Assembly (NCBI RefSeq): GCF_013201545.1
Contig: NZ_CP053746.1
Location: forward strand, 1,086,001-1,150,000
Origin: Pseudomonas graminis
Lineage (GTDB): Bacteria; Pseudomonadota; Gammaproteobacteria; Pseudomonadales; Pseudomonadaceae
Direction of reading: 5' to 3'
Length of the DNA stretch: 64,000 nt
How positions within the stretch are numbered: the first letter of the stretch is position 1; every line of letters begins with the position of its first letter. Below the pieces are notes generated by a model, which worked only from the letters and a program-made list of their open reading frames with translations, was not told where the DNA came from and ran no database searches. A program made the position numbers and the translations under genes. This document shows positions 21,029-30,607 of this stretch, piece after piece.

Positions 21029-21247
21029 AACGCGAGTCACTCCTTCGGTCAGGGAACCGTGGAAAAATAGGCCTTCTGGAACTGATCGAATTTCATCCGG
21101 CAAGTTCGTTTCCTAGGCGCAATCGTCATGTTGGCCGTTGACGGTCCGCCCGCCAGCAAATGTAACGAACCTTTACCGAGCCGCTTCGTCGTAGCCTTAA
21201 CGAGGGCGACTGTCTCCAGTGCGCCCGCTCCGCCGAGGATCAACCCC

Positions 21248-23602
21248 ATGTCGCTCATCCATCCCAAAGCCCATTACCGCCCCTACACGTCTGCCGCCGG
21301 CGGCTGGGGCTCGGCAAAGTCGGTGATGGAGATCCTCTGGCGCGAGCAGGCGCCGATTCGAGCAGGCCTGCCGCTGATCAAGCAAAACAAGCCCGGCGGG
21401 TTTGCCTGCGTCAGCTGCGCGTGGGCCAAGCCCGGCAAACCCCACAGCCTCGAGTTTTGCGAAAACGGCGCGAAGGCCACGGCCTGGGAGCTGACGTCGC
21501 GCAAGACCGACCCGGCCTTTTTCGCCGGTCACACGCTCACCGAACTGCGCCAGTGGCCCGATTACGACCTGGAGCAACAGGGCCGCCTCACGCACCCCAT
21601 GCGGTACAACGCTGCGACCGATCGCTACCAGGAAACCACGTGGGAGGAAGCCTACCGTGACATTGGCGCGCAGCTGAAAAGCATGACGCCCGACAGCGTG
21701 GTTTTTTATGCATCGGGCCGGGCCTCGCTGGAAACGTCGTTCATGTACCAGCTCATCGCCCGCGCCTACGGCAACAACAATTTGCCCGACAGCTCGAACA
21801 TGTGCCACGAGAGCACCTCGGTCGGCTTGCAGGAAAGTATCGGCGTGCCTGTAGGAACGGTGACCCTGGATGACTTCGAGCACACTGACTGCATCCTGTT
21901 TTTCGGCCAGAACGTGGGCAGCAACAGCCCGCGGATGCTGCACCAACTGCGTGAAGCCCGGCAGCGTGACGTGCCGATCATCACGTTCAACCCGATCCGC
22001 GAGCGCGGCCTCGAGCGCTTCGTCAATCCGCAGTCCCCGGTGGAAATGCTCGGGCCGAAGTCGACGGTCATCAGCACCCAATACCATCAGTTGGCAATCG
22101 GTGGCGACACGGCGGTTGTGCTAGGCATCGCCAAGTCGCTGTTTGAGATGGACGAGGCGGCGCTGGCAAAGGGTCAGCCCGGGATCATCGATCAGGCGTT
22201 TATCGCCCAGCACACTGAAGGGTTCGCCGAGTTCTGCAACTGCGTGCTCGAAACACCGTGGGAAACCATCGAGCGTCAGGCAGGACTCAGCCGTAGCGCG
22301 CTGGAGGCAGTAGCGACGGTGTACGCCAGACATGAGCGAGTGATGTTGGTTTACGGCATGGGCATCACCCAACACCGGCGCGGCGTGACCAACGTGCAGA
22401 TGCTGGTGAACCTGCTCCTGCTACGCGGCAACATCGGCAAGCGCGGTGCCGGGATCTGCCCGGTGCGCGGTCATTCCAATGTGCAAGGGCAGCGCACGGT
22501 CGGCATTACCGAAGACCCGAAAAAGATTCCTGTGGATAAGATTGAGGAATTATACGGTTTCACGGTCCCGTCGAAAAAAGGCCTGAACACCGTCGAGACC
22601 TGCGAAGGACTTCTGGACGGGAGCGTGCGCGGATTCATCGGGCTCGGCGGGAATTTTCTGCGCGCAGTCCCTGACACATCGCGCATGGAGCCGGCCTGGA
22701 ATACATTGGACCTGAACGTTCAGATCGCCACGAAGCTGAACCGCACGCATCTGGTTCCGGGGAAAAACGCGTGGATACTGCCCTGCCTCGGGCGCATCGA
22801 AAAGGATGTGCAAGACGGCGTCGAGCAGGTTTATACCACCGAAGACAGCACCGGCTGCGTGCGAGCCTGGCAGGGTAATAGCGAACCGGCCAGCGCCCAT
22901 GCCCGTGCCGAGGTCGCCATTCTCGCTGGCATCGCCGAGGCAACATTACCCGGTGCCACCCGAATCGATTGGAGCGCCTGGCGCCGCGATTACGCGCTGA
23001 TTCGTCAGGGCATCGCTCAGGTCTACCCCGAGATTTTCCACGACATGGAAACCCGCATGTGGGAACCCGGAGGCTTCCACCGACCCCTTGCGGCGGCTAA
23101 GCGCGAATGGAAAACCGAGAGCGGCCGCGCGATGTTCATCACGCCCGAGCTGCTGGAAGAAAACGATGATGTGTACCCGAACCACACGCGTCGCGACGTG
23201 CTGCAGTTGATGACGCTGCGCAGCAATGACCAGTTCAACACCACGATCTATGGCTACGAAGATCGCTTCCGGGGCGTCAGCGGCACCCGTGCAGTCATTT
23301 TCATGAACCGCAACGATGTCCTCCGACTGGGCTTCACACCGGGAGACTGGGTCAACGTGACTACAGCCATCGAGCCACAGGTCTCGCGTTCGGTAGGACC
23401 TCTGCAGATCATCGCCTACGACATCCCCGAAAACTGCTGCGCGGCGTATTACCCTGAATGCAATCCACTGGTTCCGCTGTGGCATCACGCTGAACGCAGC
23501 AAGGTGCCTGCTGCCAAATCGATTCCGGTTACGCTGGCCAAGGCTTCACCCAGCGCAGAGGATTTGAAACGTGCGCTGCCGGAGTCCGACCAAGTGCGTT
23601 GA
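21248..23602 (+). CDS. FdhF/YdeP family molybdopterin oxidoreductase
   Basis: A molybdopterin-guanine-dinucleotide enzyme of 784 residues, similar to E. coli YdeP, which is linked to acid resistance. Cys54, Cys57 and Cys71 (ACVSCAW, EFCENG) may be part of a 4Fe-4S site; the usual fourth ligand is not obvious. Further features are MCHESTSVGL near the expected Mo-ligand position, GMGITQHRRGVTNVQMLVNLLLLRGNIGKRGAGICPVRGHSNVQG, and a C-terminal molydopterin-binding domain (LMTLRSNDQFNTTIYG). ATG at 21248 matches the family start. The TetR and DUF1348 genes follow on the same strand. No second subunit is adjacent, so its electron partner is unknown. Confidence 0.88.
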   Translation: MSLIHPKAHYRPYTSAAGGWGSAKSVMEILWREQAPIRAGLPLIKQNKPGGFACVSCAWAKPGKPHSLEFCENGAKATAWELTSRKTDPAFFAGHTLTELRQWPDYDLEQQGRLTHPMRYNAATDRYQETTWEEAYRDIGAQLKSMTPDSVVFYASGRASLETSFMYQLIARAYGNNNLPDSSNMCHESTSVGLQESIGVPVGTVTLDDFEHTDCILFFGQNVGSNSPRMLHQLREARQRDVPIITFNPIRERGLERFVNPQSPVEMLGPKSTVISTQYHQLAIGGDTAVVLGIAKSLFEMDEAALAKGQPGIIDQAFIAQHTEGFAEFCNCVLETPWETIERQAGLSRSALEAVATVYARHERVMLVYGMGITQHRRGVTNVQMLVNLLLLRGNIGKRGAGICPVRGHSNVQGQRTVGITEDPKKIPVDKIEELYGFTVPSKKGLNTVETCEGLLDGSVRGFIGLGGNFLRAVPDTSRMEPAWNTLDLNVQIATKLNRTHLVPGKNAWILPCLGRIEKDVQDGVEQVYTTEDSTGCVRAWQGNSEPASAHARAEVAILAGIAEATLPGATRIDWSAWRRDYALIRQGIAQVYPEIFHDMETRMWEPGGFHRPLAAAKREWKTESGRAMFITPELLEENDDVYPNHTRRDVLQLMTLRSNDQFNTTIYGYEDRFRGVSGTRAVIFMNRNDVLRLGFTPGDWVNVTTAIEPQVSRSVGPLQIIAYDIPENCCAAYYPECNPLVPLWHHAERSKVPAAKSIPVTLAKASPSAEDLKRALPESDQVR

Positions 23603-23623
23603 GCCTGTTTTTGAATGAGCGGC

Positions 23624-23652
23624 TTGACGTGGGAGAACGTACGTTCTACCTT
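23624..23652 (+). promoter_or_regulatory. Promoter with internal palindromic operator for the TetR gene
   Basis: TTGACG and TACCTT are spaced by 17 bases; the spacer holds the perfect 14-base palindrome AGAACGTACGTTCT (23634-23647). The -10 box ends only seven bases before the ATG of the regulator, so the message would have essentially no leader. The palindrome is the natural candidate for autoregulation by the encoded repressor. Confidence 0.6.
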
Positions 23653-23659
23653 CAACGTC

Positions 23660-24238
23660 ATGAATACATCAACGACCAACACCCGCGAGAAAATCCTCGC
23701 GACCGCCGAACAGCTTATTTACCAGAACGGCATCCAGGCCACCGGCATGGACCTTTTGGTGAAGACGTCGGGCGTCGCGAGGAAAAGCATCTATCGCTAT
23801 TTCGCTACCAAAGACGAGGTCGCGGCCGCTGCGCTCAACGCCCGTGACGTGCGCTGGATGGACTGGTTTCGGAGTGAATCAAACAAGGCCGACACCCCTG
23901 AAGCGCGCATCCTGAATATGTTTGACGTGCTCAAAGGCTGGTTCGAGTCCGAAGGCTTTCGCGGCTGCGCATTTATCAACACGGCAGGCGAAGTCGGCGA
24001 CTCAGAGGACCCTATCCGTCTGATCGCCAAGCTGCACAAACAGAAGCTGCTGGACTACACGCTGGGGCTCTGCGAGCAGCTTGGGATTGCAGATCCGCAG
24101 GCCTTGGCCAACCAGTTACTCATCCTCATGGAAGGCGCAATCACCGTTGCCCGCGTCATGGGCGACTACAGCGCTGCAGAAAGCGCCAAGGCTGTTGCGC
24201 AGTTAATACTTGAAGAACGCTTGCGTTCCAGTTCCTAG
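23660..24238 (+). CDS. TetR family transcriptional regulator
   Basis: A 192-residue TetR-type repressor. The N-terminal DNA-binding domain is clear: [52 protein letters not shown], in which [20 protein letters not shown] is the helix-turn-helix. The C-terminal ligand domain ([26 protein letters not shown]) resembles the YcdC/AcrR-like group. The ATG at 23660 is preferred over a start 15 codons earlier because the promoter palindrome covers that region. It sits 57 bases after the ydeP-like gene and just before the DUF1348 gene; it may control itself and neighbours. The inducer is unknown. Confidence 0.9.
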   Translation: MNTSTTNTREKILATAEQLIYQNGIQATGMDLLVKTSGVARKSIYRYFATKDEVAAAALNARDVRWMDWFRSESNKADTPEARILNMFDVLKGWFESEGFRGCAFINTAGEVGDSEDPIRLIAKLHKQKLLDYTLGLCEQLGIADPQALANQLLILMEGAITVARVMGDYSAAESAKAVAQLILEERLRSSS

Positions 24239-24287
24239 CCATACACGTCCCACTCACCGCCGAATCATCACCGCCTGGAGGTCCATC

Positions 24288-24767
24288 ATGTCGTCCAATG
24301 CCCAGACTCGCCCGCCACTTCCCCCTTTCACTCGAGAATCCGCCATCGAAAAGGTCCGCCTGGCGGAAGATGGCTGGAACAGCCGGGACGCTGAAAAGGT
24401 GTCGCTGGCCTACACACTCGACACCCAATGGCGCAATCGCGCTGATTTCGCCGGGAACCGTGAAGAGGCTAAGCAGTTTCTGATCCGCAAGTGGAATAAA
24501 GAGCTCGACTACCGCTTGATCAAAGAGCTCTGGGCATTTACCGACAACCGCATTGCGGTCCGTTACGCCTACGAATGGCACGATGACTCAGGGAACTGGT
24601 TCCGCTCGTATGGCAATGAAAACTGGGAATTCAATGAAGACGGCCTAATGGCGAGACGCTTCGCTTGCATCAATGACATGCCCATCAAAGAAGCGGATCG
24701 CAAGTTTCACTGGCCGCTGGGCCGCCGACCTGATGACCATCCCGGGTTGTCGGATCTGGGTCTGTAG
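24288..24767 (+). CDS. DUF1348 (NTF2-like) protein
   Basis: A 159-residue cytoplasmic protein of the DUF1348 branch of the SnoaL/NTF2-like fold. Recognisable blocks are [66 protein letters not shown] and [24 protein letters not shown]. The family is widespread and its reaction is not known; the fold suggests binding of a small hydrophobic substrate. A Shine-Dalgarno CTGGAGG precedes the ATG at 24288. It lies 49 bases behind the TetR gene, so joint control is likely. A strong terminator follows. Confidence 0.85.
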   Translation: MSSNAQTRPPLPPFTRESAIEKVRLAEDGWNSRDAEKVSLAYTLDTQWRNRADFAGNREEAKQFLIRKWNKELDYRLIKELWAFTDNRIAVRYAYEWHDDSGNWFRSYGNENWEFNEDGLMARRFACINDMPIKEADRKFHWPLGRRPDDHPGLSDLGL

Positions 24768-24789
24768 TCCCCGAACGATACTCAAAACA

Positions 24790-24827
24790 AAGCCCCCGAC
24801 AGCTGAGCTGTACGGGGGCTTTTGTTT
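24790..24827. terminator. Bidirectional terminator between the DUF1348 gene and ssb
   Basis: AAGCCCCCG and CGGGGGCTT arms with an inner ACAGCT/GCTGT stem, followed by TTTTGTTT on the plus strand and preceded by AAAACAAAG, which gives a T-rich tail for the minus strand. Confidence 0.9.
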
Positions 24828-24858
24828 GCAGCGTTATCGCGATTGGGTCATGCGCAGC

Positions 24859-25389
24859 TTAGAACGGAATATCGTCATCGAAGCTGTCGAAATCAGGCGC
24901 TGGCTGCGGCGCTTGTTGAGGCGCAGGACGTGATTCACGCTGTGGCTGAGGAGCGGACTGCTGCGGACGGGCCTGCTGCTGCGGACGCGGCGCGGAGTTC
25001 TGATAACCGCCACCACCCTGACCCTGAGGAGCACCGTCGCCTTGAGGACGGCCACCCAGCAACTGCATGGTGCCTTGCATGTCGACGACGATTTCGGTCG
25101 TGTAACGCTTGATGCCGTCTTTTTCCCACTCGCGGGTCTGCAGCTTGCCTTCGATGTAGACCTGTGAACCCTTGCGCAGGTACTCGCCAGCGATCTCGGC
25201 GACCTTGCCGAACATCGAAACACGGTGCCATTCGGTCTTCTCGACCTTCTGACCGGTTTGCTTATCGGTCCACTGTTCGCTTGTTGCCAGACTCAGGTTG
25301 GTCACGGCATTACCGTTAGGCATGTAGCGGACTTCGGGATCCTGGCCGCATGTGCCGACCAATATGACTTTGTTAACCCCACGGGCCAT
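24859..25389 (-). CDS. ssb: Single-stranded DNA-binding protein
   Basis: SSB coats single-stranded DNA as a tetramer in replication, repair and recombination. The 176-residue protein opens with [36 protein letters not shown], the OB-fold core spans about residues 1-110 ([32 protein letters not shown]), a Gln/Pro/Gly-rich linker follows, and the acidic tip [11 protein letters not shown] that recruits partner proteins is intact. It lies nine bases downstream of the MFS gene and is divergent from uvrA beyond it. The ssb-uvrA proximity is an old conserved arrangement. Confidence 0.97.
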   Translation of the reverse strand: MARGVNKVILVGTCGQDPEVRYMPNGNAVTNLSLATSEQWTDKQTGQKVEKTEWHRVSMFGKVAEIAGEYLRKGSQVYIEGKLQTREWEKDGIKRYTTEIVVDMQGTMQLLGGRPQGDGAPQGQGGGGYQNSAPRPQQQARPQQSAPQPQRESRPAPQQAPQPAPDFDSFDDDIPF

Positions 25390-25398
25390 AACGTTCTC

Positions 25399-26793
25399 CT
25401 AGGCTTCACACGTTTCCGACGCTGGATTGACCACTTCGTCGAAAGACGCCCGATCCAACAGTTCTTTGTCAAATTTGATATAGATGGCAGCCTCGTCGGC
25501 AACCACTACTGCATCTGTTACTCCACGTACGGCCAACACGCGATCGGCAAGGCCTGTGTCGCGTTGAGCCTCGGGCGACAACGGCAAGCGAAGGCTGGTT
25601 ACGTAGGGAGGTTCGCGCATGGTAACAGCAAACGCGAGCCAGATGGCGGCCAGCCCGGCGCCTCCCAGGAACACCACATTCAGTCCGCCGTGCTGGAAAA
25701 GCCACCCTCCCAAGATGCCCCCGGCAGCAGAACCCAGGAACTGACTGGTGGAATAAATCCCCATCGCCGTGCCCTTCCCACCCGCCGGTGACACTTTGCT
25801 GATCAGCGACGGCAACGACGCTTCGAGCAAATTGAATGCGGTAAAGAAGACCACCGTGCCGATGACCAGCGCTCGCAGCGTGTCGCCGAACTCCCAGAAG
25901 AATAGTTCAGTGAGCATCAGCACCAGCACGGCGCCGAGCAAAACACGCTTCATCTGACGTTTCTTTTCGCCGTAGATGATGAAAGGGATCATCGCGAAGA
26001 AAGAAATCAGCAGCGCAGTCAGATAGACCCACCAGTGCTGCTCTTTGGGCAGGCCGGCTTTTTCGACCAGCGCCAATGGCAACGCCACGAAACTGGACAT
26101 CAGCATGGCGTGCAACGCGAAGATACCCAGATCCAGACGCAACAGGTCAGGATGACGAAGCGTCGCCCCCAACGCCTGTCGCGCCAGACCGGATTCGCGG
26201 TGCTGCAGGGTAACCGTGGACTTGGGCACGACGAAGGCAACGATCGCCACGCCGACAAGCGCCATCGCGCCCGTCGCCAGAAACAGACCTGACAAGCCGA
26301 ATGCACCGGTCAGAATGGGGCCGACCACCATCGCAACGGCGAAGGACACGCCAATCGTCATGCCAATCATGGCCATGGCTTTGGTGCGGTGCTGCTCGCG
26401 GGTCAAATCGGAAAGCAACGCCATGACCGCAGCGGAAATAGCACCCGCGCCTTGCAAAACCCGACCGGCGATTACGCCCCAGATGGAGGTGGACTGGGCC
26501 GCCAGCACGCTGCCGAGCGCAAACACGATCAGGCCCAGATAAATGACGGGGCGACGGCCAATGCGATCAGAGATGATGCCAAACGGAATCTGCAACACCG
26601 CTTGTGTCAGGCCGTACGCGCCGATGGCCAGACCGATGAGTGGCGGGCTTGCGCCGGCCAGGTCCATTCCGTAAGTGGCAAGTACGGGCAGCACCATGAA
26701 CATGCCAAGCATACGGAAGGCGAACACTAGCGCCAGACCGCCCGCGGCGCGGGTTTCGCTGCCGCTCATGCGCTCGCTGTGAGAATCGTGCAT
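25399..26793 (-). CDS. MFS transporter, YajR-like with C-terminal ferredoxin-like domain
   Basis: A 464-residue major facilitator superfamily permease with twelve predicted helices. The motif A-like loop is FGIISDRIGRRPVIYLG between helices 2 and 3, and GRVLQGAGAISAAVMALLSDLTREQHRTKAM follows. After the last helix about 65 residues remain (DRVLAVRGVTDAVVVADEAAIYIKFDKELLDRASFDEVV), which look like the HMA-like soluble domain of YajR. YajR is a proton-driven exporter of unknown physiological substrate. The start MHDSHSERMSGSE may be either ATG (26793 or 26769). In pseudomonads this gene stands between ssb and uvrA, as here. Confidence 0.88.
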   Translation of the reverse strand: MHDSHSERMSGSETRAAGGLALVFAFRMLGMFMVLPVLATYGMDLAGASPPLIGLAIGAYGLTQAVLQIPFGIISDRIGRRPVIYLGLIVFALGSVLAAQSTSIWGVIAGRVLQGAGAISAAVMALLSDLTREQHRTKAMAMIGMTIGVSFAVAMVVGPILTGAFGLSGLFLATGAMALVGVAIVAFVVPKSTVTLQHRESGLARQALGATLRHPDLLRLDLGIFALHAMLMSSFVALPLALVEKAGLPKEQHWWVYLTALLISFFAMIPFIIYGEKKRQMKRVLLGAVLVLMLTELFFWEFGDTLRALVIGTVVFFTAFNLLEASLPSLISKVSPAGGKGTAMGIYSTSQFLGSAAGGILGGWLFQHGGLNVVFLGGAGLAAIWLAFAVTMREPPYVTSLRLPLSPEAQRDTGLADRVLAVRGVTDAVVVADEAAIYIKFDKELLDRASFDEVVNPASETCEA

Positions 26794-26916
26794 GAAGGAA
26801 CCTCGTATGAACCGGCGGCGATTCTACCAGTCCCATCGTTGAGAGCACATACGACGGTTTGCCGCGCATCGCAGGAAGTTTCTTTTTTTCCGGGTGAGGC
26901 AGCCCCAGCTTCAATA

Positions 26917-26932
26917 GTGTGTATCCATCCAG
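26917..26932. promoter_or_regulatory. lexA box: LexA-like SOS box upstream of uvrA
   Basis: GTGTGTATCCATCCAG, flanked by TA on both sides, fits CTG-N10-CAG with a single C to G change in the left arm. It lies immediately before a -10-like TATACT (26943-26948), so a bound repressor would block the uvrA promoter. uvrA is an SOS gene in many bacteria. Confidence 0.55.
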
Positions 26933-26983
26933 TATTTGCCCGTATACTTCCACGTTTTACACGCCCGCCGTGCGAGGCCAGCT

Positions 26984-29818
26984 TTGGACAAGATCTTGAT
27001 TCGTGGGGCTCGAACCCACAACCTGAAGAACATCGACCTGACCCTTCCACGCGACAAGCTGATCGTCATCACCGGATTGTCCGGCTCAGGAAAATCGTCC
27101 CTCGCGTTCGATACGCTCTATGCCGAGGGCCAGCGTCGCTACGTCGAATCGCTGTCCGCCTACGCGCGCCAGTTCCTGTCGATGATGGAGAAGCCGGACG
27201 TCGATACGATCGAAGGTCTGTCGCCCGCCATTTCCATCGAGCAAAAGTCCACGTCCCACAACCCACGCTCGACCGTCGGCACCATCACCGAGATCTACGA
27301 CTACCTGCGTTTGCTATATGCGCGGGTGGGTCAGCCGCGTTGCCCGGATCACGACATTCCCCTGGAGGCGCAAACCGTCAGTCAGATGGTCGACCTGGTC
27401 CTGGCCCAGCCGGAAGGCGCCAAACTGATGCTGCTTGCCCCCGTGGTACGGGAGCGAAAAGGCGAGCACCTGGCAGTCTTCGAAGAGCTTCGCGCTCAGG
27501 GTTTCGTCCGGGCTCGGGTGAACGGTCGGCTGTGCGAGCTGGACGAACTTCCCAAGCTCGATAAACAGAAGAAGCACTCGATCGATGTCGTCGTTGACCG
27601 CTTCAAGGTGCGGTCGGACCTGCAACAGCGTTTGGCCGAATCTTTTGAGACCGCGCTGAAGCTGGCTGACGGCATCGCGCTGGTGGCGCCGATGGACGAC
27701 GAGCCCGGCGAAGAGATCATTTTCTCCGCGCGATTCGCTTGCCCGATCTGTGGCCATGCGATCAGCGAGCTGGAACCAAAGCTGTTCTCGTTCAACAACC
27801 CTGCAGGCGCATGTCCGACCTGCGACGGGCTGGGCGTGAAGCAATTCTTCGACACCAAACGCCTGGTCAATGGCGAACTCACGCTGGCAGAAGGCGCGAT
27901 TCGAGGCTGGGACAGGCGAAACGTCTATTACTTCCAGATGCTCGGCTCGCTGGCAAAACATTACCGCTTCAGCCTTGAGGTGCCGTTCAAGGAACTGCCT
28001 GCGGATTTGCAGAAGGTGCTGCTCGGCGGCAGCGGTAAGGACAGCGTTGATTTCCGTTACCTTAACGACCGCGGCGACATCGTTAAACGTGCGCACCCGT
28101 TTGAAGGCATCGTTCCCAACCTCGAGCGGCGCTATCGCGAAACTGAATCGACCACGGTTCGCGAGGAGTTGGCGAAGTTTCTCAGCACGCAGCCGTGCCC
28201 CGAGTGCCGTGGCACGCGGTTGCGCCGAGAGGCACGTCACGTATGGGTTGGTGAGAAGACACTTCCAGCCGTTACCAACATGCCAATTGGCGACGCTACC
28301 CACTATTTTGGTGAGTTGAAGCTCACGGGCCGCCGCGGCGAGATTGCCGACAAGATTCTCAAGGAAATTCGCGAACGCCTGCAGTTCCTCGTCAACGTTG
28401 GGTTGGACTATCTGACACTGGACCGGAGCGCCGACACGCTCTCCGGTGGCGAGGCGCAGCGAATTCGTCTGGCCAGCCAAATCGGCGCAGGCCTCGTCGG
28501 CGTGATGTACATCCTCGATGAGCCTTCAATCGGCTTGCATCAGCGCGATAACGATCGGCTGCTGGATACGTTGCGGCACCTGCGAGACATCGGTAATACG
28601 GTCATCGTGGTCGAGCACGACGAAGACGCAATTCGACTAGCCGACTATGTGGTCGACATCGGTCCGGGTGCAGGCGTGCATGGCGGCAAGATTGTCGCGG
28701 AAGGCACGCCACAGGAAGTGATGGATCATCCGGACTCGCTGACGGGCAAATACCTGTCGGGCCGGGTGAAGATCGCCGTGCCTGCCAAGCGAACGCCTCG
28801 TAATAAAAAGCTGTCGCTCAAACTCAAAGGCGCGCGGGGCAACAATCTGCGCAATGTCGATCTTGAAATACCGATTGGCTTGCTGACCTGCGTGACAGGC
28901 GTGTCGGGCTCGGGCAAGTCGACGCTGATCAACAACACCCTGTTCCCGCTCAGTGCCACTGCACTCAATGGAGCAACAACGCTCGAGGCGTCGGCACACG
29001 ACAGCATTGACGGCCTGCAGCACCTGGACAAAGTCGTTGATATTGACCAGAGCCCTATTGGACGTACGCCGCGATCCAACCCTGCGACGTACACCGGGCT
29101 GTTTACGCCAATCCGTGAGCTGTTCGCGGGCGTGCCTGAATCAAGATCCCGGGGTTACGGACCTGGCCGATTCTCTTTCAACGTCAAGGGTGGTCGCTGC
29201 GAAGCGTGCCAAGGTGACGGCCTGATCAAGGTCGAGATGCATTTTCTGCCTGACATCTACGTCCCTTGCGATGTGTGCAAGAGCAAGCGATACAACCGTG
29301 AAACCCTTGAGGTGAAGTACAAGGGCAAGAACGTTCACGAGGTCCTGGAGATGACGATCGAGGAAGCGAGGGCGTTTTTCGACGCCGTGCCTGCCCTCGC
29401 TCGGAAATTGCAAACGCTGATGGATGTGGGTCTGTCCTATATCAAGCTGGGCCAGTCAGCGACTACGCTTTCGGGTGGTGAAGCGCAGCGGGTGAAGCTG
29501 TCGCGCGAGCTGTCAAAGCGTGACACCGGCAAAACCTTGTACATCCTCGACGAGCCCACCACCGGCCTGCACTTCGCGGATATTCAGCAACTGCTGGACG
29601 TCTTGCATCGACTTCGCGACCACGGCAACACGGTTGTTGTTATCGAGCACAACCTGGATGTGATCAAGACAGCCGACTGGCTGGTCGACCTAGGCCCCGA
29701 AGGGGGTTCGAAAGGCGGACAGATCATCGCAACCGGTACGCCAGAGCAGGTGGCGGACATGAAACAGTCCTACACCGGCCACTATCTGAAGCCGCTTCTG
29801 GAGCGCGATCGCGCTTGA
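26984..29818 (+). CDS. uvrA: UvrABC system protein A
   Basis: UvrA recognises bulky DNA lesions and loads UvrB in nucleotide excision repair. The start is TTG at 26984-26986, giving the family N-terminus (M)[22 protein letters not shown] lies eight bases upstream. The resulting 944 residues are standard. Two ABC modules are present: Walker [10 protein letters not shown] and GVSGSGKST, signatures [14 protein letters not shown] and [14 protein letters not shown]. Zinc fingers are CPICGH...CPTC and CEAC...CDVC. A LexA-like box precedes it. Monocistronic, ended by a strong terminator. Confidence 0.97.
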   Translation: MDKILIRGARTHNLKNIDLTLPRDKLIVITGLSGSGKSSLAFDTLYAEGQRRYVESLSAYARQFLSMMEKPDVDTIEGLSPAISIEQKSTSHNPRSTVGTITEIYDYLRLLYARVGQPRCPDHDIPLEAQTVSQMVDLVLAQPEGAKLMLLAPVVRERKGEHLAVFEELRAQGFVRARVNGRLCELDELPKLDKQKKHSIDVVVDRFKVRSDLQQRLAESFETALKLADGIALVAPMDDEPGEEIIFSARFACPICGHAISELEPKLFSFNNPAGACPTCDGLGVKQFFDTKRLVNGELTLAEGAIRGWDRRNVYYFQMLGSLAKHYRFSLEVPFKELPADLQKVLLGGSGKDSVDFRYLNDRGDIVKRAHPFEGIVPNLERRYRETESTTVREELAKFLSTQPCPECRGTRLRREARHVWVGEKTLPAVTNMPIGDATHYFGELKLTGRRGEIADKILKEIRERLQFLVNVGLDYLTLDRSADTLSGGEAQRIRLASQIGAGLVGVMYILDEPSIGLHQRDNDRLLDTLRHLRDIGNTVIVVEHDEDAIRLADYVVDIGPGAGVHGGKIVAEGTPQEVMDHPDSLTGKYLSGRVKIAVPAKRTPRNKKLSLKLKGARGNNLRNVDLEIPIGLLTCVTGVSGSGKSTLINNTLFPLSATALNGATTLEASAHDSIDGLQHLDKVVDIDQSPIGRTPRSNPATYTGLFTPIRELFAGVPESRSRGYGPGRFSFNVKGGRCEACQGDGLIKVEMHFLPDIYVPCDVCKSKRYNRETLEVKYKGKNVHEVLEMTIEEARAFFDAVPALARKLQTLMDVGLSYIKLGQSATTLSGGEAQRVKLSRELSKRDTGKTLYILDEPTTGLHFADIQQLLDVLHRLRDHGNTVVVIEHNLDVIKTADWLVDLGPEGGSKGGQIIATGTPEQVADMKQSYTGHYLKPLLERDRA

Positions 29819-29832
29819 TTGCATCGTCCTGA

Positions 29833-29871
29833 TAAAAAGCCCCTGTCGCGATATGCGGCAGGGGCTTTTTT
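29833..29871. terminator. Terminator after uvrA
   Basis: AAAAAGCCCCTG and CAGGGGCTTTTTTG form the stem with an inner TCGCGATATGCGG segment; T-rich on both strands, so it also serves the converging ferritin gene. Confidence 0.9.
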
Positions 29872-29890
29872 GTAGCGGCGGTTTCAGTTC

Positions 29891-30355
29891 TCAGAACTGC
29901 GACTGGAGATAATTCTCGAGGCCGATGGATTTGATCAGGCCCAGCTGTTTTTCAAGCCAATAGGTGTGATCTTCTTCCGTGTCAGCGAGCTGAATGCGGA
30001 GGATGTCACGGCTTACATAATCCCTGTGCTGCTCACAGAGCGCGATGCCTTTGCATAGCGCGGCTCGCACCTTGTACTCCAGGCGAAGGTCGCTGGCGAG
30101 CATCTCGGGGACCGTAGTACCCACATCCAAGTCGTCAGGACGCATGCGTGGGGTGCCTTCGAGCATCAGAATCCGGCGCATCAACGCATCAGCGTGTTGA
30201 GCCTCTTCTTCCATCTCGTGATTGATACGTTCGTACAGCTTGCTGAAACCCCAATCTTCGTACATCCGCGAGTGGACAAAATACTGGTCGCGCGCAGCGA
30301 GTTCGCCTGTCAGCAGCGTGTTGAGGTAATCAATTACATCCGGGTGGCCTTGCAT
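29891..30355 (-). CDS. bfr: Bacterioferritin-family ferritin lacking the haem-ligand methionine (FtnA-like)
   Basis: An iron-storage 24-mer subunit of 154 residues. The start [32 protein letters not shown] fixes the ATG at 30353-30355. Ferroxidase ligands are in place: E18, E51 and H54 in the MEEEAQHAD block, E93 and an EEDH block near residues 127-130. The position equivalent to haem-binding Met52 is Ala (E51-A52-Q53), so haem is not expected; this matches P. aeruginosa FtnA, once called BfrA. It follows uvrA's terminator tail to tail. In several pseudomonads katA stands next to it, but not here. Confidence 0.92.
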   Translation of the reverse strand: MQGHPDVIDYLNTLLTGELAARDQYFVHSRMYEDWGFSKLYERINHEMEEEAQHADALMRRILMLEGTPRMRPDDLDVGTTVPEMLASDLRLEYKVRAALCKGIALCEQHRDYVSRDILRIQLADTEEDHTYWLEKQLGLIKSIGLENYLQSQF

Positions 30356-30390
30356 CGCCGTCCATCTCTTGGTGAAAGGCGTTAGTTTGA

Positions 30391-30409
30391 ACCAACCAGC
30401 CTGGTTGGT
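30391..30409. repeat. Inverted repeat upstream of bfr
   Basis: ACCAACCA and TGGTTGGT arms around a GCC loop lie about 36 bases before the ferritin start codon on its upstream side. It may be an operator or a 5' leader hairpin; no known binding motif was recognised. Confidence 0.45.
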
Positions 30410-30561
30410 CACCCCAGGGGATAGCAAATAAACGCGGAAACCCGGCGAAATTCGGACATTTGGTATCGAAAACGCCGGTAAATGAGGAGGGTTCCGTTTA
30501 TCACTTAGAATCACCGCTGATTGAGCAAAGTCCGGCCATCCAAGAGGCTTTGTTGCAGACA

Positions 30562-30593
30562 ACAAAAAACCGGGCACTAGGCCCGGTTTTTTG
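30562..30593 (-). terminator. Terminator of the alpha operon (after rplQ)
   Basis: Reading the minus strand, an ACCGGGC/GCCCGGT stem with a short loop is followed by TTTTTTGTTG. It lies 15 bases after the rplQ stop and ends the long ribosomal cluster. Confidence 0.92.
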
Positions 30594-30607
30594 TAGTGAC
30601 TGATGTC

